A DNA stretch of 64,000 bases from Chitinophaga pinensis (GTDB taxonomy: Bacteria; Bacteroidota; Bacteroidia; Chitinophagales; UBA10324), in assembly GCA_945892775.1 (NCBI GenBank), contig CAMDDP010000004.1:39097-103096 (forward strand). Reading direction: 5' to 3'. The translations under genes were made by a program, and so were the position numbers. Numbering within the stretch: position 1 is the first letter of the stretch; each line of letters opens with the position of its first letter. Shown here piece by piece: positions 48,155-58,082 of this stretch. A model generated the notes under the pieces. It saw only the letters and a program-made list of their open reading frames with translations. It made no database searches and was not told the DNA's origin.

Positions 48155-48370
48155 ACTTCTGGACTTATAAAATCGTGGTTGAACCTCAACAATCATAAAT
48201 GTGATAATTAGAAATATTCCTAAAAAGAATAACCCGAATGAAGTCCATTCTCTCGAAATTTCTTTTCCTAAAAATTTATACATCACCCCCTCTCTTTTTT
48301 GAAGTCGGGAATAACTGATTGCTCCAAAGGAGGCAGCAAAAATGCCTAGGGCGAGAATGAGGTAAATCAT
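48086..48370 (-). CDS. Small two-segment membrane protein
   Basis: A 94-residue frame with membrane segments at about 1-19 (MIYLILALGIFAASFGAIS) and 45-64 (SFGLFFLGIFLIITFMIVEV), separated by a basic loop (SRLQKREGVMYKFLGKEIS). The last 23 residues lie antisense to the end of radA. It fills the gap between radA and comF and has protein-like composition, so I favour a real gene, but I know no family. A chance ORF is possible. Confidence 0.5.
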   Translation of the reverse strand: MIYLILALGIFAASFGAISYSRLQKREGVMYKFLGKEISREWTSFGLFFLGIFLIITFMIVEVQPRFYKSRSLQYPSNQIFHLIDKHNLNTEFA

Positions 48371-48456
48371 TTATGAATTTTTTTGGTAAAGTTGTATCAG
48401 TAATATTTATTTCTCAACAAAATCTTTATCTTTCCTTCAATAAAATTAATAGGCCA

Positions 48457-49167
48457 ATGGAAAATCGATTTAATTTCATTCGACAACCTATTGAAGATTT
48501 ACTCTATCTATTTTTCCCTTCAGCGTGTGTTGCCTGTGGAACGGGTTTGGTGCAACAAGAACAAGTTATTTGCACCACTTGCCGGTTCAAATTACCCCTA
48601 ACTAATTACCATAAATGGATAGGCAATCCAATGGAAAAACATTTCTGGGGACGGGTGAATTTTGAAAAAGCCATCGCGTATTTATATTTTGGAAAAGAAA
48701 CAAGGGTGCAGGAATTATTGCACCATTTAAAATATAAAGGGCGCGATGATGTTGGAACTTACATTGGAGAATTATATGGGTCGGATTTAAAACGAGATCA
48801 TGCAGTTGACGATGTTGATTTTATTATTCCTGTTCCACTACATCCATCACGAGAAAGATTTAGAGGGTACAATCAGGCATTCATGATTGGAAAAGGAATT
48901 TCAGAAGCTACAGGTATTACTATGCGAAATGATTTTTTATTAAGGGGAATTGCTTCAACTACTCAAACAAAAAAAACAAGATTTGAACGATGGAAAAATG
49001 TGGAGGAAATTTTTTATACCGAAAAGACGGAACAATGGAAAGGGAAACACTTATTAATTGTGGATGATGTGATGACTACAGGTAGCACCCTAGAAGCATG
49101 TAGTCGTGCACTGTTAAACAGTGCTGATGTTAAATTAAGCTGTGCAACAATTGCTGTTGCCATGTGA
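48457..49167 (+). CDS. comF: ComF family phosphoribosyltransferase-like protein
   Basis: A 236-residue protein from the ATG at 48457; the 28 further residues of the open frame do not resemble the family. A C4 zinc ribbon (Cys24, Cys27, Cys39, Cys42; CVACG, CTTCR) precedes a phosphoribosyltransferase fold with the PRPP loop IVDDVMTTGSTLEA. In naturally competent bacteria ComF helps take up DNA through the inner membrane, probably with ComFA or PriA. Substrates are not known and ComEC is not here. Confidence 0.9.
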   Translation: MENRFNFIRQPIEDLLYLFFPSACVACGTGLVQQEQVICTTCRFKLPLTNYHKWIGNPMEKHFWGRVNFEKAIAYLYFGKETRVQELLHHLKYKGRDDVGTYIGELYGSDLKRDHAVDDVDFIIPVPLHPSRERFRGYNQAFMIGKGISEATGITMRNDFLLRGIASTTQTKKTRFERWKNVEEIFYTEKTEQWKGKHLLIVDDVMTTGSTLEACSRALLNSADVKLSCATIAVAM

Positions 49168-49230
49168 TAAAAAAATATTTCTGATTGACTATTTGCAATT
49201 TCCTTTCAACTTTGTCGTTCTTCGCTGCTG

Positions 49231-50598
49231 ATGAAAATTAAAAACCTGATTTTATTTAGTGCAATTCTGTTCTCGATGGCTTCGTGCCGCAAGGATGTTT
49301 TTCTCACTGACTCTTCTGTTAAATTAAGTTTCAGTAAAGACACATTGACATTCGATACCGTATTTACTTCCATTGGTTCAGCTACCAGGTATTTTAAAAT
49401 TTATAACAAGGAGAATAAGAAAATAAAAATCAGCGATATCAAATTAGCCGGAGGAGTTGATTCTCATTTTAGAATTAATGTGGATGGCATTGCCGGCATT
49501 GAAGCAAAAGATGTGGAGATAGCAGCCAACGACAGCCTGTACATTTTCGCAGCAGTAACTGTTGACCCAAACAATCTTGCCAATCCATTTGTGATTGAAG
49601 ATTCAATATTGTTTAATACAAATGGAAATAATCAATCAGTAATTTTAAATGCTTGGGGGCAAAATGCTCATTTTATATACGATTCAATTATTCAAACTAA
49701 TCAAACCTGGATTAATGATTTGCCATATGTGATAATAAACTCAATGCTCGTTGATACAGGTGTAACATTAACAATTGAAAGTGGTTGTAGAATATATAAC
49801 CACCCCAATTCAAGAATATATGTTGCCGGAACCTTACTTGTAAATCCAAATTGTGCTGACTCTGTTATTTTTCAAGGGGATAGACTAGAACCGTATTTTC
49901 AGGACCTGCCAGGACGGTGGCAGGGCATTCATTTTCTGAAAGGAAGTATTAATAATGAAATTGATTGTGCAATAATAAAGGATGCCGAAATAGGGGTTAG
50001 GGTTGATTCATTACCAGTCAATGGATTGCCAAATCTTTTTATGCGACGAGTAAAAATTAAAAACATGTTATATAGTGGTATCCTTGGAATAACAGCGGTT
50101 ATTAGAGGTGAAAATTTATTGGTTTTTAACTGCGGACAAAACAATTGCTTTCAAACCATTCTCGGTGGCGACTATCAATTCGATAATTGCACTTTTGCTG
50201 ATTACAGCACCACGGTTATTAATCACCAGGAACCCGCAGTTTATTTGAGTAATTATTATGCTATTAATAATGTGATTTATGGATTGGCATCATGCAACGC
50301 AATTTTTAATAATTGCATAATCTGGGGCGGGTTGGAACAGGAAATTTCATTGGATTTTTTAGGTACAGCTGTTGGAAATGCAATTTTCAATTCATGTTGT
50401 ATAAAATCAGATTCCACATTGCAGGGAAGTTGGTTTAAGAACGATCCATTATTCATTAATTTTTCTGAAGAGGATTATCATTTGTCTTCAGGTTCACCCT
50501 GTATTAATGGGGGGATTGATATTCCGTTATTAGTGACTGATTTAGAAGGAAATCCTCGAATAGCAGGTTTGTATGACATTGGCGCATATGAAAAGTAG
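49231..50598 (+). CDS. Lipoprotein with parallel beta-helix domain
   Basis: A 455-residue lipoprotein with lipobox FSMASC (Cys19). Residues about 30-130 resemble an Ig-like or anchor domain (LSFSKDTLTFDTVFTSIGSATRYFKIYN, in two blocks). The rest, about 150-430, has short repeating beta turns typical of right-handed parallel helices (VDTGVTLTIESGCRIY, FDNCTFADYS, FNNCIIWGG). The C-terminus ends DLEGNPRIAG-LYDIGAYE, the choice-of-anchor Q pattern of surface proteins. It could bind or cleave polysaccharide, but no catalytic residues are evident. It is followed by a 121-base gap. Confidence 0.7.
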   Translation: MKIKNLILFSAILFSMASCRKDVFLTDSSVKLSFSKDTLTFDTVFTSIGSATRYFKIYNKENKKIKISDIKLAGGVDSHFRINVDGIAGIEAKDVEIAANDSLYIFAAVTVDPNNLANPFVIEDSILFNTNGNNQSVILNAWGQNAHFIYDSIIQTNQTWINDLPYVIINSMLVDTGVTLTIESGCRIYNHPNSRIYVAGTLLVNPNCADSVIFQGDRLEPYFQDLPGRWQGIHFLKGSINNEIDCAIIKDAEIGVRVDSLPVNGLPNLFMRRVKIKNMLYSGILGITAVIRGENLLVFNCGQNNCFQTILGGDYQFDNCTFADYSTTVINHQEPAVYLSNYYAINNVIYGLASCNAIFNNCIIWGGLEQEISLDFLGTAVGNAIFNSCCIKSDSTLQGSWFKNDPLFINFSEEDYHLSSGSPCINGGIDIPLLVTDLEGNPRIAGLYDIGAYEK

Positions 50599-50719
50599 TA
50601 GGACACAAAAACATTTTTCTGTTTAATTATAAGGACTATTTTTTCTGAATAACAAATTATTTTTCAATCTTAAAACAAAGGACACCATTTTTTCGTATTC
50701 TCTTATACCTTAATAAAAA

Positions 50720-52930
50720 GTGCAAATAGTTAAAAATATTTATTGGTCTTTTCCTGTGCAATTATTGTTACTGCATTTGCGAAGAAATTTATTTTTAGTC
50801 CTTTCTTTCATCATTCTAATTCTTTTTGTTACAAAGAATTTGGCTGCCCTTTATGGTTTGGCTTATCTCTTTTTAGATCCTGAATATTTAGGCGAAGTAA
50901 ATTTTTGGAGTTTTTTTTTAGTAGGCTGTGGCTTTGGGGGTTTTGTGCTTATCTGGAATATTACAAGTTATATATTAAGCGCACATCGGTTTCCATTTCT
51001 TGCAACTTTTGAAAAACCTTTTAGAAGTTATTGTTTTAACAACTGCTTGATTCCATTGTTATTTGTTGCTATTTATATAATAGAGCTTGTTTTTTTTCAG
51101 GCACAATTTGAAGGAAAAGCCTGGTATAATATAGTTCTAAGTATTTTAGGGCTGTTATTGGGCGGCGTTTTAATCCTTGCCATTTCCTTTTCAAAATCAT
51201 TGAATTCTCATTACAATAATACAGCGAATCATAAGAAAACAAATCATAATCCTATGAAGCGATGGAGTTTTAATCAGCCCATTGAAAAAAATAAATTACG
51301 GGTTGATTATGTTTTAATCTATCCAGGGAAGATGCGAAGGGTTAGAGAGGTTGATCACTATGATGAAGAAAAATTATTAACTGTTTTTAAGCAACACCAT
51401 CGCAATGCATTGGTACTTGAGCTAATTGCGTTAGAAGTAATTGTTCTGTTGGGGTTTCTGATGGACTATCCCTTTTTTCGTGTACCGGCAGCAGCGAGTA
51501 TATTTTTATTATTTAGCATTTTGGTGGCTCCAATAGGGGCATTCGCTTATTATCTTAAGACCTGGGGGACACCTGTTTTTATAATTTTAGCTATATGTTT
51601 CAGCCTGATGCTTCACTTTGATTTTATGAATCATAAGAATAAAGCTTTCGGATTAAATTATAAAGCTGAAAAGCGAATCGATTATAATCTTTCTACTATA
51701 GAAAGTAAAAGTGACTCAGCAACTTTTTACCATGACAAACAACTTGAATTGGCTTCCCTAAATAAATGGAGACAAAAGTTAGTAACAGCGGATTCATCAA
51801 AGCCAACTATGATTTTAATTAATTGTAGTGGGGGGGGGTTGCGATCAACAGTTTGGAGTTTTTATGTGATGCAGGTTTTGGACAGCATAACCCAAGACCA
51901 ATTTTTAAAACACTCAAAATTAATTTCTGGGGCTTCCGGTGGAACTTTAGGTGCCGCATATTACCGTGAACTTTTTCTGGAAAAACAAAATGGAAAAAAA
52001 ATAGATTTAAGTCAGAATGAATACCTGAACAACATATCACGCGATATGTTAAATGCGGTTTCGTTTTCTTTTGTAGTTAATGATTTAATAATTCCATGGC
52101 AGCGATTTAGGGTAGGTAAAAATCAATATCGGAAAGATAGAGGGTATATGTGGGAAGAGCAGTTAAATGAAAACACAAAGGGGGTTTTAAAAAAATCTAT
52201 TTCTGATTATGCTTCTGCTGAACAACAGGGAATTATTCCGATGATGGTATTTACTCCTTCAATTATTGATGATGGGCGAAGATTAAATATTGCCTCACAA
52301 CCGGTGGCTTATTTAAATAGACCATCCAATTTTGAAGATAAAAAAAAGGCTTCAAAGGTTGATGCAATTGATTTACAAAACTTTTTTTTAAATCAGGATG
52401 GACCTCTCCTGCAATTCACTACTGCCATCAGGATGAACGCCACTTTCCCTTATATAATGCCAAATATTTTTCTTCCAACAACACCTGAAATTCAAACAAT
52501 GGATGCGGGCTTGCGCGATAATTTTGGAACCGAAACATCAATGAGATATCTTGATGTTTTTAAAGAATGGATTAATGAAAATGTAGGAAGTGTGGTGATT
52601 GTACAAATGCGAGACATGAAAAAAAATATTGAACCCAAGGTTAGTTTGCACCAATCCTTAATGAGTAAAATAATTGACCCACTCAGTAGTATTTATATTA
52701 ATTGGAGTGATTTTCAGGACTTTCATTTTGATGAACAAATAAATAGTTCGGCCACTTGGCTAAAGCCTGATTTACATGTTGTCACTTTTGAATACACCCC
52801 CTCCGAATTAAATAGCGCAGCAAGTATGACCTGGCATTTAACCACTAAAGAAAAATTAGATGTGCTGAATGCCATTAAAAATAATCACAATCAAACGGAG
52901 TTGAAAAAAATTATCTCTTTGTTGAAATGA
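50720..52930 (+). CDS. Membrane patatin-like phospholipase
   Basis: A 736-residue protein starting at a GTG. About seven membrane segments (between residues 18 and 310) are followed by a cytosolic or periplasmic patatin domain. The oxyanion loop is SGGGLRS near residue 372. The nucleophile elbow SGASGG puts Ser406 in the GxSxG motif, and Asp595 in MDAGLRDNFG completes the Ser-Asp dyad. The family hydrolyses acyl chains from phospholipids. A run of nine G's at 51830-51838 encodes the oxyanion glycines. Its stop overlaps the next start (ATGA), so the two are coupled. The membrane half has no family I recognise; the fusion is unusual. Confidence 0.8.
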   Translation: MQIVKNIYWSFPVQLLLLHLRRNLFLVLSFIILILFVTKNLAALYGLAYLFLDPEYLGEVNFWSFFLVGCGFGGFVLIWNITSYILSAHRFPFLATFEKPFRSYCFNNCLIPLLFVAIYIIELVFFQAQFEGKAWYNIVLSILGLLLGGVLILAISFSKSLNSHYNNTANHKKTNHNPMKRWSFNQPIEKNKLRVDYVLIYPGKMRRVREVDHYDEEKLLTVFKQHHRNALVLELIALEVIVLLGFLMDYPFFRVPAAASIFLLFSILVAPIGAFAYYLKTWGTPVFIILAICFSLMLHFDFMNHKNKAFGLNYKAEKRIDYNLSTIESKSDSATFYHDKQLELASLNKWRQKLVTADSSKPTMILINCSGGGLRSTVWSFYVMQVLDSITQDQFLKHSKLISGASGGTLGAAYYRELFLEKQNGKKIDLSQNEYLNNISRDMLNAVSFSFVVNDLIIPWQRFRVGKNQYRKDRGYMWEEQLNENTKGVLKKSISDYASAEQQGIIPMMVFTPSIIDDGRRLNIASQPVAYLNRPSNFEDKKKASKVDAIDLQNFFLNQDGPLLQFTTAIRMNATFPYIMPNIFLPTTPEIQTMDAGLRDNFGTETSMRYLDVFKEWINENVGSVVIVQMRDMKKNIEPKVSLHQSLMSKIIDPLSSIYINWSDFQDFHFDEQINSSATWLKPDLHVVTFEYTPSELNSAASMTWHLTTKEKLDVLNAIKNNHNQTELKKIISLLK

Positions 52931-53406
52931 AAAAAAATACAAGCCTTGTTTTTCTTTCACTATTTCTTCTTTTTTCTTGTAAAAAATATCCAAATGGTCC
53001 CACATTCAGCTTGCGCTCACCAATTCAACGAATAGTAGGTGCGTGGAGCTTAAAGTCTTACTTAATTAACGGAAATGATTCGACAGTTGTTTTTAATAAT
53101 TACACCTTGATTCCTGGCATCGATTTAAATGATCCGGGGCTTTCTGATACTTCGAGCTATTTAATAAGAGGGGGAGTGGACTCCGCTTATTATGTAACCA
53201 ACATAGGGTGGTATGAGTTTAAAAATAAAAAAACAGAATTGGTATTAATCGCCACTAAAGTTGTAAATGATTTAAATATGGCTGGGCCACTAATTAGTTC
53301 ATCAGTGGTAACTTATAAAATTTTACGACTAACAAAAAAAGAACTTTGGCTACAAACGGAATATAATGAGCGTAATTATGAGCTGCACTATGAACGGGCC
53401 GAGTGA
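52927..53406 (+). CDS. Small lipoprotein coupled to the patatin gene
   Basis: A 159-residue lipoprotein, lipobox FLLFSC (Cys18). The mature part is beta-rich (RIVGAWSLKSYLINGNDST, WYEFKNKKTELVLIATK, YKILRLTKKELWLQT) and resembles lipocalin-like or DUF4923-type Bacteroidota lipoproteins. The ATGA overlap with the patatin gene implies coupled translation. It may present or carry the lipid or hold the phospholipase in check; that is inference. Its stop abuts that of the FkbM gene with no space. Confidence 0.7.
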   Translation: MKKNTSLVFLSLFLLFSCKKYPNGPTFSLRSPIQRIVGAWSLKSYLINGNDSTVVFNNYTLIPGIDLNDPGLSDTSSYLIRGGVDSAYYVTNIGWYEFKNKKTELVLIATKVVNDLNMAGPLISSSVVTYKILRLTKKELWLQTEYNERNYELHYERAE

Positions 53407-54234
53407 TTAATTAGCAATAATATCAAAATGGCCATTCGCTAATTCTTCGGCGGAAAGTATGGGGTCGATGATTTTATAATCATTTTCTTGCAACCAATTT
53501 AATAATGAAAGAGCCGAATCTCCTTGTTTTTTTAACAGCTCATTATCCAACTCAATAAATAATTTCGGATGAAATTGCTTTATGCTTTTTTCTGCACCCT
53601 TGAGCACTTTTAATTCATATCCTTCTACATCTAATTTTATTAAATCAATTTTTGAAATATTTTTCTCAATTACAACTACATCCAATTTTTGCAGTTCAAT
53701 TTTTTCGCCTGAATTCGAAATTGAATTCATACCAAAATTGTTTTTGTCATTTACTTCTAAAAAACCACTTGTTGTATTTTCTCCTAAGCCGAATGAATAC
53801 AATTCGATTGTTTTTATAAGGGGTTCATTCAAAGAAATATTGCGCGAACATTTATGGTGGTTAGTTGATGAAGGCTCAAATGAAAATACTTTTCCATTTT
53901 CTCCCACTCTTTTTGCCATGTTTAAAGTGATTTCTCCAACGTTAGCTCCAATATCAATAACAGTCATTCCGTGTCTCACGATAGAAAATAATTTTTCACG
54001 AGGCTCAACTTCATTCTTGAAATAAATATTCCATTCCACCCAATCACTTAAATCAAGTTGGTAATTAATTCCTTTTCTTGTAACGAGCCTGTAAGTTTCT
54101 TTTTGGTAAAATGTATGTAGGGGCATGCAGGCAATTGCACAATGGTTAAGCAACGGAATATTTCTGAATACTAAAACAATTTTTTCACCCGTAGGATTAG
54201 CAAATATTTTCTTTATAAAATTGGGAGCGGGCAC
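53407..54234 (-). CDS. FkbM family methyltransferase
   Basis: A 275-residue SAM-dependent methyltransferase with a GTG start. The SAM motif is VIDIGANVGEITL (about 92-104). Motifs FSFEPSS and the family-specific IDLIKLDVEGYELKVLKGAE follow. FkbM proteins usually methylate sugar hydroxyls in polysaccharides or macrolides. No glycan cluster surrounds it, so the substrate is unknown. Confidence 0.88.
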   Translation of the reverse strand: MPAPNFIKKIFANPTGEKIVLVFRNIPLLNHCAIACMPLHTFYQKETYRLVTRKGINYQLDLSDWVEWNIYFKNEVEPREKLFSIVRHGMTVIDIGANVGEITLNMAKRVGENGKVFSFEPSSTNHHKCSRNISLNEPLIKTIELYSFGLGENTTSGFLEVNDKNNFGMNSISNSGEKIELQKLDVVVIEKNISKIDLIKLDVEGYELKVLKGAEKSIKQFHPKLFIELDNELLKKQGDSALSLLNWLQENDYKIIDPILSAEELANGHFDIIAN

Positions 54235-54278
54235 TGCAACTGATATTTTAATGTGATATTAAAACCGATAGTTATTTA

Positions 54279-55466
54279 TTAAAAAAAATGTGTTTTGTAA
54301 GGGTAACGAATTTCGTATTGCTCTTTCACTTTACTAAAAATCAAATCGCGCAATGAATTGATGTTTTCTTTTTTTGTAGCTGAAATAAATACGGCGCTGT
54401 TATTTGATTTTATCTGCCAACTCTTTTTTAGTTCCTCCATTAATTCAATTTTTACTTCTTCTGGAAGCATTTCATCAAAATAGTTTTTTTCATATAAATC
54501 TATTTTATTGAAAACATAAATTGTTGGCTTGCCTGATGCACCAATTTCGGTAATGGTTTTATTAACTACTTCAAGTTGTTCTTCAAATTTTGTATGCGAA
54601 AGGTCAATAACATGAATGAGAATATCCGATTCACGCACTTCATCTAATGTGCTTTTAAAGCTTTCAATCAGATGGTGCGGAAGTTTGCGAATGAATCCTA
54701 CGGTGTCACTCATCAAAAAAGGCATTCGCTCAAATACAACTTTGCGAGTAGTGGTATCAAGTGTAGCAAATAATTTGTTTTCAGCAAAAACATCCGACTT
54801 GCTCAATAAATTCATCAAGGTGCTCTTGCCTACATTGGTATAACCAACCAACGCCACACGAATTAATTCGCCACGACCTTTTCGTTGAGTGAAACTTTGT
54901 TTGTCAATTTTTTCGAGTTGCTCTTTTAATAATGAAATCTGATACTTCACAATCCGGCGGTCAGTTTCAATTTCCTTTTCACCGGGGCCGCGCATTCCTA
55001 TTCCACCTTTTTGTCTTTCTAAGTGAGTCCACAAACCTTTTAATCGGGGTAACAAATATTGTAATTGAGCTAATTCTACTTGGGCTCGGGCTTGTGCAGT
55101 CATTGCTCTGCTAGCAAATATGTCTAGAATGAGATTGCTTCTGTCAACGATTTTAATTTTTAGTTCTTTTTCAATATTTCTAATTTGAGATCCGCTTAAG
55201 TCATCATCAAAAATCACTAAATCAATTTCTTTTTCCTCTACATAGGTTTTTATCTCTTGCAATTTTCCTGAACCAATAAAGGTGGCGCTATCAGGCGATT
55301 TTAATCTTTGCGTAAAACTTTTAATTGTAACTGCACCAGCAGTTTCAGCTAAAAACGCCAACTCATCCATAAACTCTTCTATCTGTTCTTCTTTTTGTCC
55401 AGGAAGTATCAGGCTTACTAAAATTGCTTTCTCTTCGCGATGAGTTGAATTGGGTACTAACGACAT
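54279..55466 (-). CDS. hflX: GTPase HflX
   Basis: Ribosome-associated GTPase that splits stalled or hibernating 70S ribosomes in stress. The 395 residues have the N-terminal HflX domain with a glycine-rich linker (KGGIGMRGPGEKEIETDRR, 153-171), the coiled helix, and the GTPase domain with G1 GYTNVGKS (208-215), G2 in DTTTRK, G3 DTVGF and G4 NKID. The C-terminal domain is short. Promoter at 55496-55524. Confidence 0.95.
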   Translation of the reverse strand: MSLVPNSTHREEKAILVSLILPGQKEEQIEEFMDELAFLAETAGAVTIKSFTQRLKSPDSATFIGSGKLQEIKTYVEEKEIDLVIFDDDLSGSQIRNIEKELKIKIVDRSNLILDIFASRAMTAQARAQVELAQLQYLLPRLKGLWTHLERQKGGIGMRGPGEKEIETDRRIVKYQISLLKEQLEKIDKQSFTQRKGRGELIRVALVGYTNVGKSTLMNLLSKSDVFAENKLFATLDTTTRKVVFERMPFLMSDTVGFIRKLPHHLIESFKSTLDEVRESDILIHVIDLSHTKFEEQLEVVNKTITEIGASGKPTIYVFNKIDLYEKNYFDEMLPEEVKIELMEELKKSWQIKSNNSAVFISATKKENINSLRDLIFSKVKEQYEIRYPYKTHFF

Positions 55467-55495
55467 TTGTTTCTTTATTGAAAAATAAACCTGCC

Positions 55496-55524
55496 CAAAG
55501 ATATTTTCAGGAAGTGTAAATCAA
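55496..55524 (-). promoter_or_regulatory. hflX promoter
   Basis: On the minus strand a TTG (55524-55522), an 18-base spacer and TATCTTTG (55503-55496) closely match the consensus; TTT with 19 bases is an alternative reading of the -33. The -7 box ends 29 bases upstream of the ATG. Confidence 0.5.
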
Positions 55525-55597
55525 ACTTTATTAGGCCCAATAAAAAAAGCCTTGGTCGCGCAAGATTTTCGCCAGATTATTTTTTCAAAGTAATTTT

Positions 55598-58018
55598 TTA
55601 TCCACTGCACATGATACAGTTGCCTTCATCGTCCAATGTGCAACTTGCTCCATCAGTATAATCTGCTGGTGCGCCTTTTACTTCGAATAAATCAGCACTT
55701 TCATTTGCTACAGCTAAAGTTCCCGTTAGTTGAGTGGTTAATTGTTGTTGCATGGCTTCATGAGTAACCGTAAACTTCACTGCGCTTGAAGCGGCTTTTG
55801 TGCGCAGATAGTACATCCCTGTTTTTAATCCTCTTTTCCAAGAGTAGAAATGCATACTGGTTAGCTTGCTGATGGTCGCATCCTGAATAAATAAATTCAA
55901 CGATTGTGATTGACAGATGTAGGCACCACGATCGGCAGCCATATCAATGATGTTGCGCTGTTTTATTTCCCAAACTGTTTTATAAAGGTGTTTTATTTCT
56001 TCTGGAATTTCTGCGATGTTTTGAATGGATCCTTCAGCAGCAATAATTTTATTTTTCATTCCGTCATTCCATAAGTTTAAGCGCACTAAGTCTTTAAGCA
56101 AATGTTTATTCACGATAGTGAATTCACCACTTAATACCCTGCGACTATATAAATTAGAAGTGTAAGGTTCAAAACATTCGTTGTTGCCAAGAATTTGTGA
56201 GGTGCTGGCAGTTGGCATTGGTGCGAGTAATAATGAATTCCGCACGCCGTATGTTTTTACCTCTTCTTTTAACACACTCCATTCCCAACGATTGGTTGGT
56301 GTAACGCCCCACATATCGAATTGGAAAATTCCTTTTGAAACTGGGGAGCCAGGATAACTTTCATAATGACCATGCTGTTTCGCCAAATCTTTTGAAGCAG
56401 TCATGGAAGCATAATAAATGGTTTCAAAAATATCTTTATTCAGTTGCTTGGCTTCAGCACTTTCAAAAGCATGACGCATTAAAATAAAAGCATCGGCTAA
56501 TCCTTGTACGCCAATTCCAATTGGACGATGACGCATGTTGCTATTGCGGGCCTCTTCAATTGGATAATAGTTATTGTCAATAATTTTATTGAGGTTGAGA
56601 GTGATTTGATAAGTCACTTCAAACAAACGATTGAAATCAAAGGCGCCATCTTTTACAAATCGGGGCAACGCAACAGAAGCAAGATTGCAAACGGCAACTT
56701 CATCTTTTGAAGTGAACTCAACTATTTCAGTACAAAGATTTGAACTGCGAATGGTTCCGAGATTTTGCTGATTGCTCTTGCTGTTACAAGCATCTTTATA
56801 AAGTAAGTACGGAGTTCCAGTTTCAACCTGTGATTCAACAATCTTAAACCATAAGTCTTGCGCTTTGATTGTGCGTCGAGCCTTTCCTTCGTTCTCATAT
56901 TTTTCGTAAAGCGCTTCGAATTCAGGGCCCCAACAGTCAGCAAGTCCAGGTGATTCGTTCGGACAGAAGAGTGACCATTCGCCGTTTTCTTCCACGCGCT
57001 TCATAAATAAATCGGGCATCCACATTGCAAAAAATAAATCACGCGCGCGCATTTCTTCCTTGCCATGATTCTTTTTCAATTCAAGGAAATCAAAAATATC
57101 GTTGTGCCACGGCTCGAGATAAATTGCGAAAGAACCTTTGCGTTTTCCTCCACCTTGATCAACATATCTTGCGGTGTCATTGAACACACGAAGCATTGGT
57201 ACAATTCCGTTTGATGTTCCGTTGGTTCCTTTAATGTAAGAACCTGTAGCGCGAATGTTGTGAATGCTCAATCCAATTCCACCAGCACTCTGCGAAATTT
57301 TTGCGCACTGTTTCAGCGTTTCATAAATTCCATCAATACTATCATCCTGCATAGTCAATAAAAAGCAACTCGACATTTGTGCTTTCGGTGTTCCTGCATT
57401 GAACAAAGTAGGTGTAGCGTGAATAAACCAGCGCTCACTCATCATGTTGTAGGTCTTAATCACTGATTCAATATCATCACGGTGAATGCCGACACACACG
57501 CGCATGTACATGTGTTGCGGACGCTCCACTACATTGCCATATAATTTCAGCAAGTATGATTTCTCTAAAGTTTTAAATCCGAAATAATCGAAACCAAAAT
57601 CGCGGTCGTGAATGATAGAGCTATCGAGTTCAGCAGCATTCTCTTCAATCACTTTCATAATATCATCTGCAATTAACTTAGCAGGTTGCCCGCTGCGTGG
57701 GTCAATGTAATCATGCAAAGCACGCATGGTTTGCGAGAACGACTTGTTGGTGTTCTTGTGTAGATTGGAAATAGCAATGCGTGAAGCAAGCAATGCATAG
57801 TCAGGATGTTTAGTGGTTAAACTAGCCGCAGTTTCTGCAGCAAGATTGTCGAGTTCAGAAGTAGTAACGCCATCATATATTCCATTGATGACTTTTTTTG
57901 CTACTTCAATTGGTTCAACATGTTTCGTGTCAAGACCATAACAAAGCTTGTCAATTCGTGCTGTAATTTTATCGAATTTTACTTGTTCTTGTTTTCCGTC
58001 TCTTTTAATTACATACAT
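55598..58018 (-). CDS. nrdA: Ribonucleoside-diphosphate reductase, alpha subunit (class Ia)
   Basis: Reduces ribonucleotides to deoxyribonucleotides. The 806 residues begin with an ATP-cone (1-90), the site for dATP/ATP activity control. Redox cysteines are Cys218 (SSCFLL) and Cys444 (AVCNLA); the radical cysteine is Cys429 with Asn427 and Glu431 (NLCTE). The C-terminus ends EGNCIMCSG, the swinging CxxC that reduces the active site. The gene follows nrdB with a 64-base gap, so it is the second gene of the operon. Length matches the eukaryote-like class Ia family. Confidence 0.96.
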   Translation of the reverse strand: MYVIKRDGKQEQVKFDKITARIDKLCYGLDTKHVEPIEVAKKVINGIYDGVTTSELDNLAAETAASLTTKHPDYALLASRIAISNLHKNTNKSFSQTMRALHDYIDPRSGQPAKLIADDIMKVIEENAAELDSSIIHDRDFGFDYFGFKTLEKSYLLKLYGNVVERPQHMYMRVCVGIHRDDIESVIKTYNMMSERWFIHATPTLFNAGTPKAQMSSCFLLTMQDDSIDGIYETLKQCAKISQSAGGIGLSIHNIRATGSYIKGTNGTSNGIVPMLRVFNDTARYVDQGGGKRKGSFAIYLEPWHNDIFDFLELKKNHGKEEMRARDLFFAMWMPDLFMKRVEENGEWSLFCPNESPGLADCWGPEFEALYEKYENEGKARRTIKAQDLWFKIVESQVETGTPYLLYKDACNSKSNQQNLGTIRSSNLCTEIVEFTSKDEVAVCNLASVALPRFVKDGAFDFNRLFEVTYQITLNLNKIIDNNYYPIEEARNSNMRHRPIGIGVQGLADAFILMRHAFESAEAKQLNKDIFETIYYASMTASKDLAKQHGHYESYPGSPVSKGIFQFDMWGVTPTNRWEWSVLKEEVKTYGVRNSLLLAPMPTASTSQILGNNECFEPYTSNLYSRRVLSGEFTIVNKHLLKDLVRLNLWNDGMKNKIIAAEGSIQNIAEIPEEIKHLYKTVWEIKQRNIIDMAADRGAYICQSQSLNLFIQDATISKLTSMHFYSWKRGLKTGMYYLRTKAASSAVKFTVTHEAMQQQLTTQLTGTLAVANESADLFEVKGAPADYTDGASCTLDDEGNCIMCSG

Positions 58019-58082
58019 AGCTACAGAGTTTTTTTTAGATTAAAATCTTTTTTAAAAATGATTATAAGAACAGAAAGATTAA

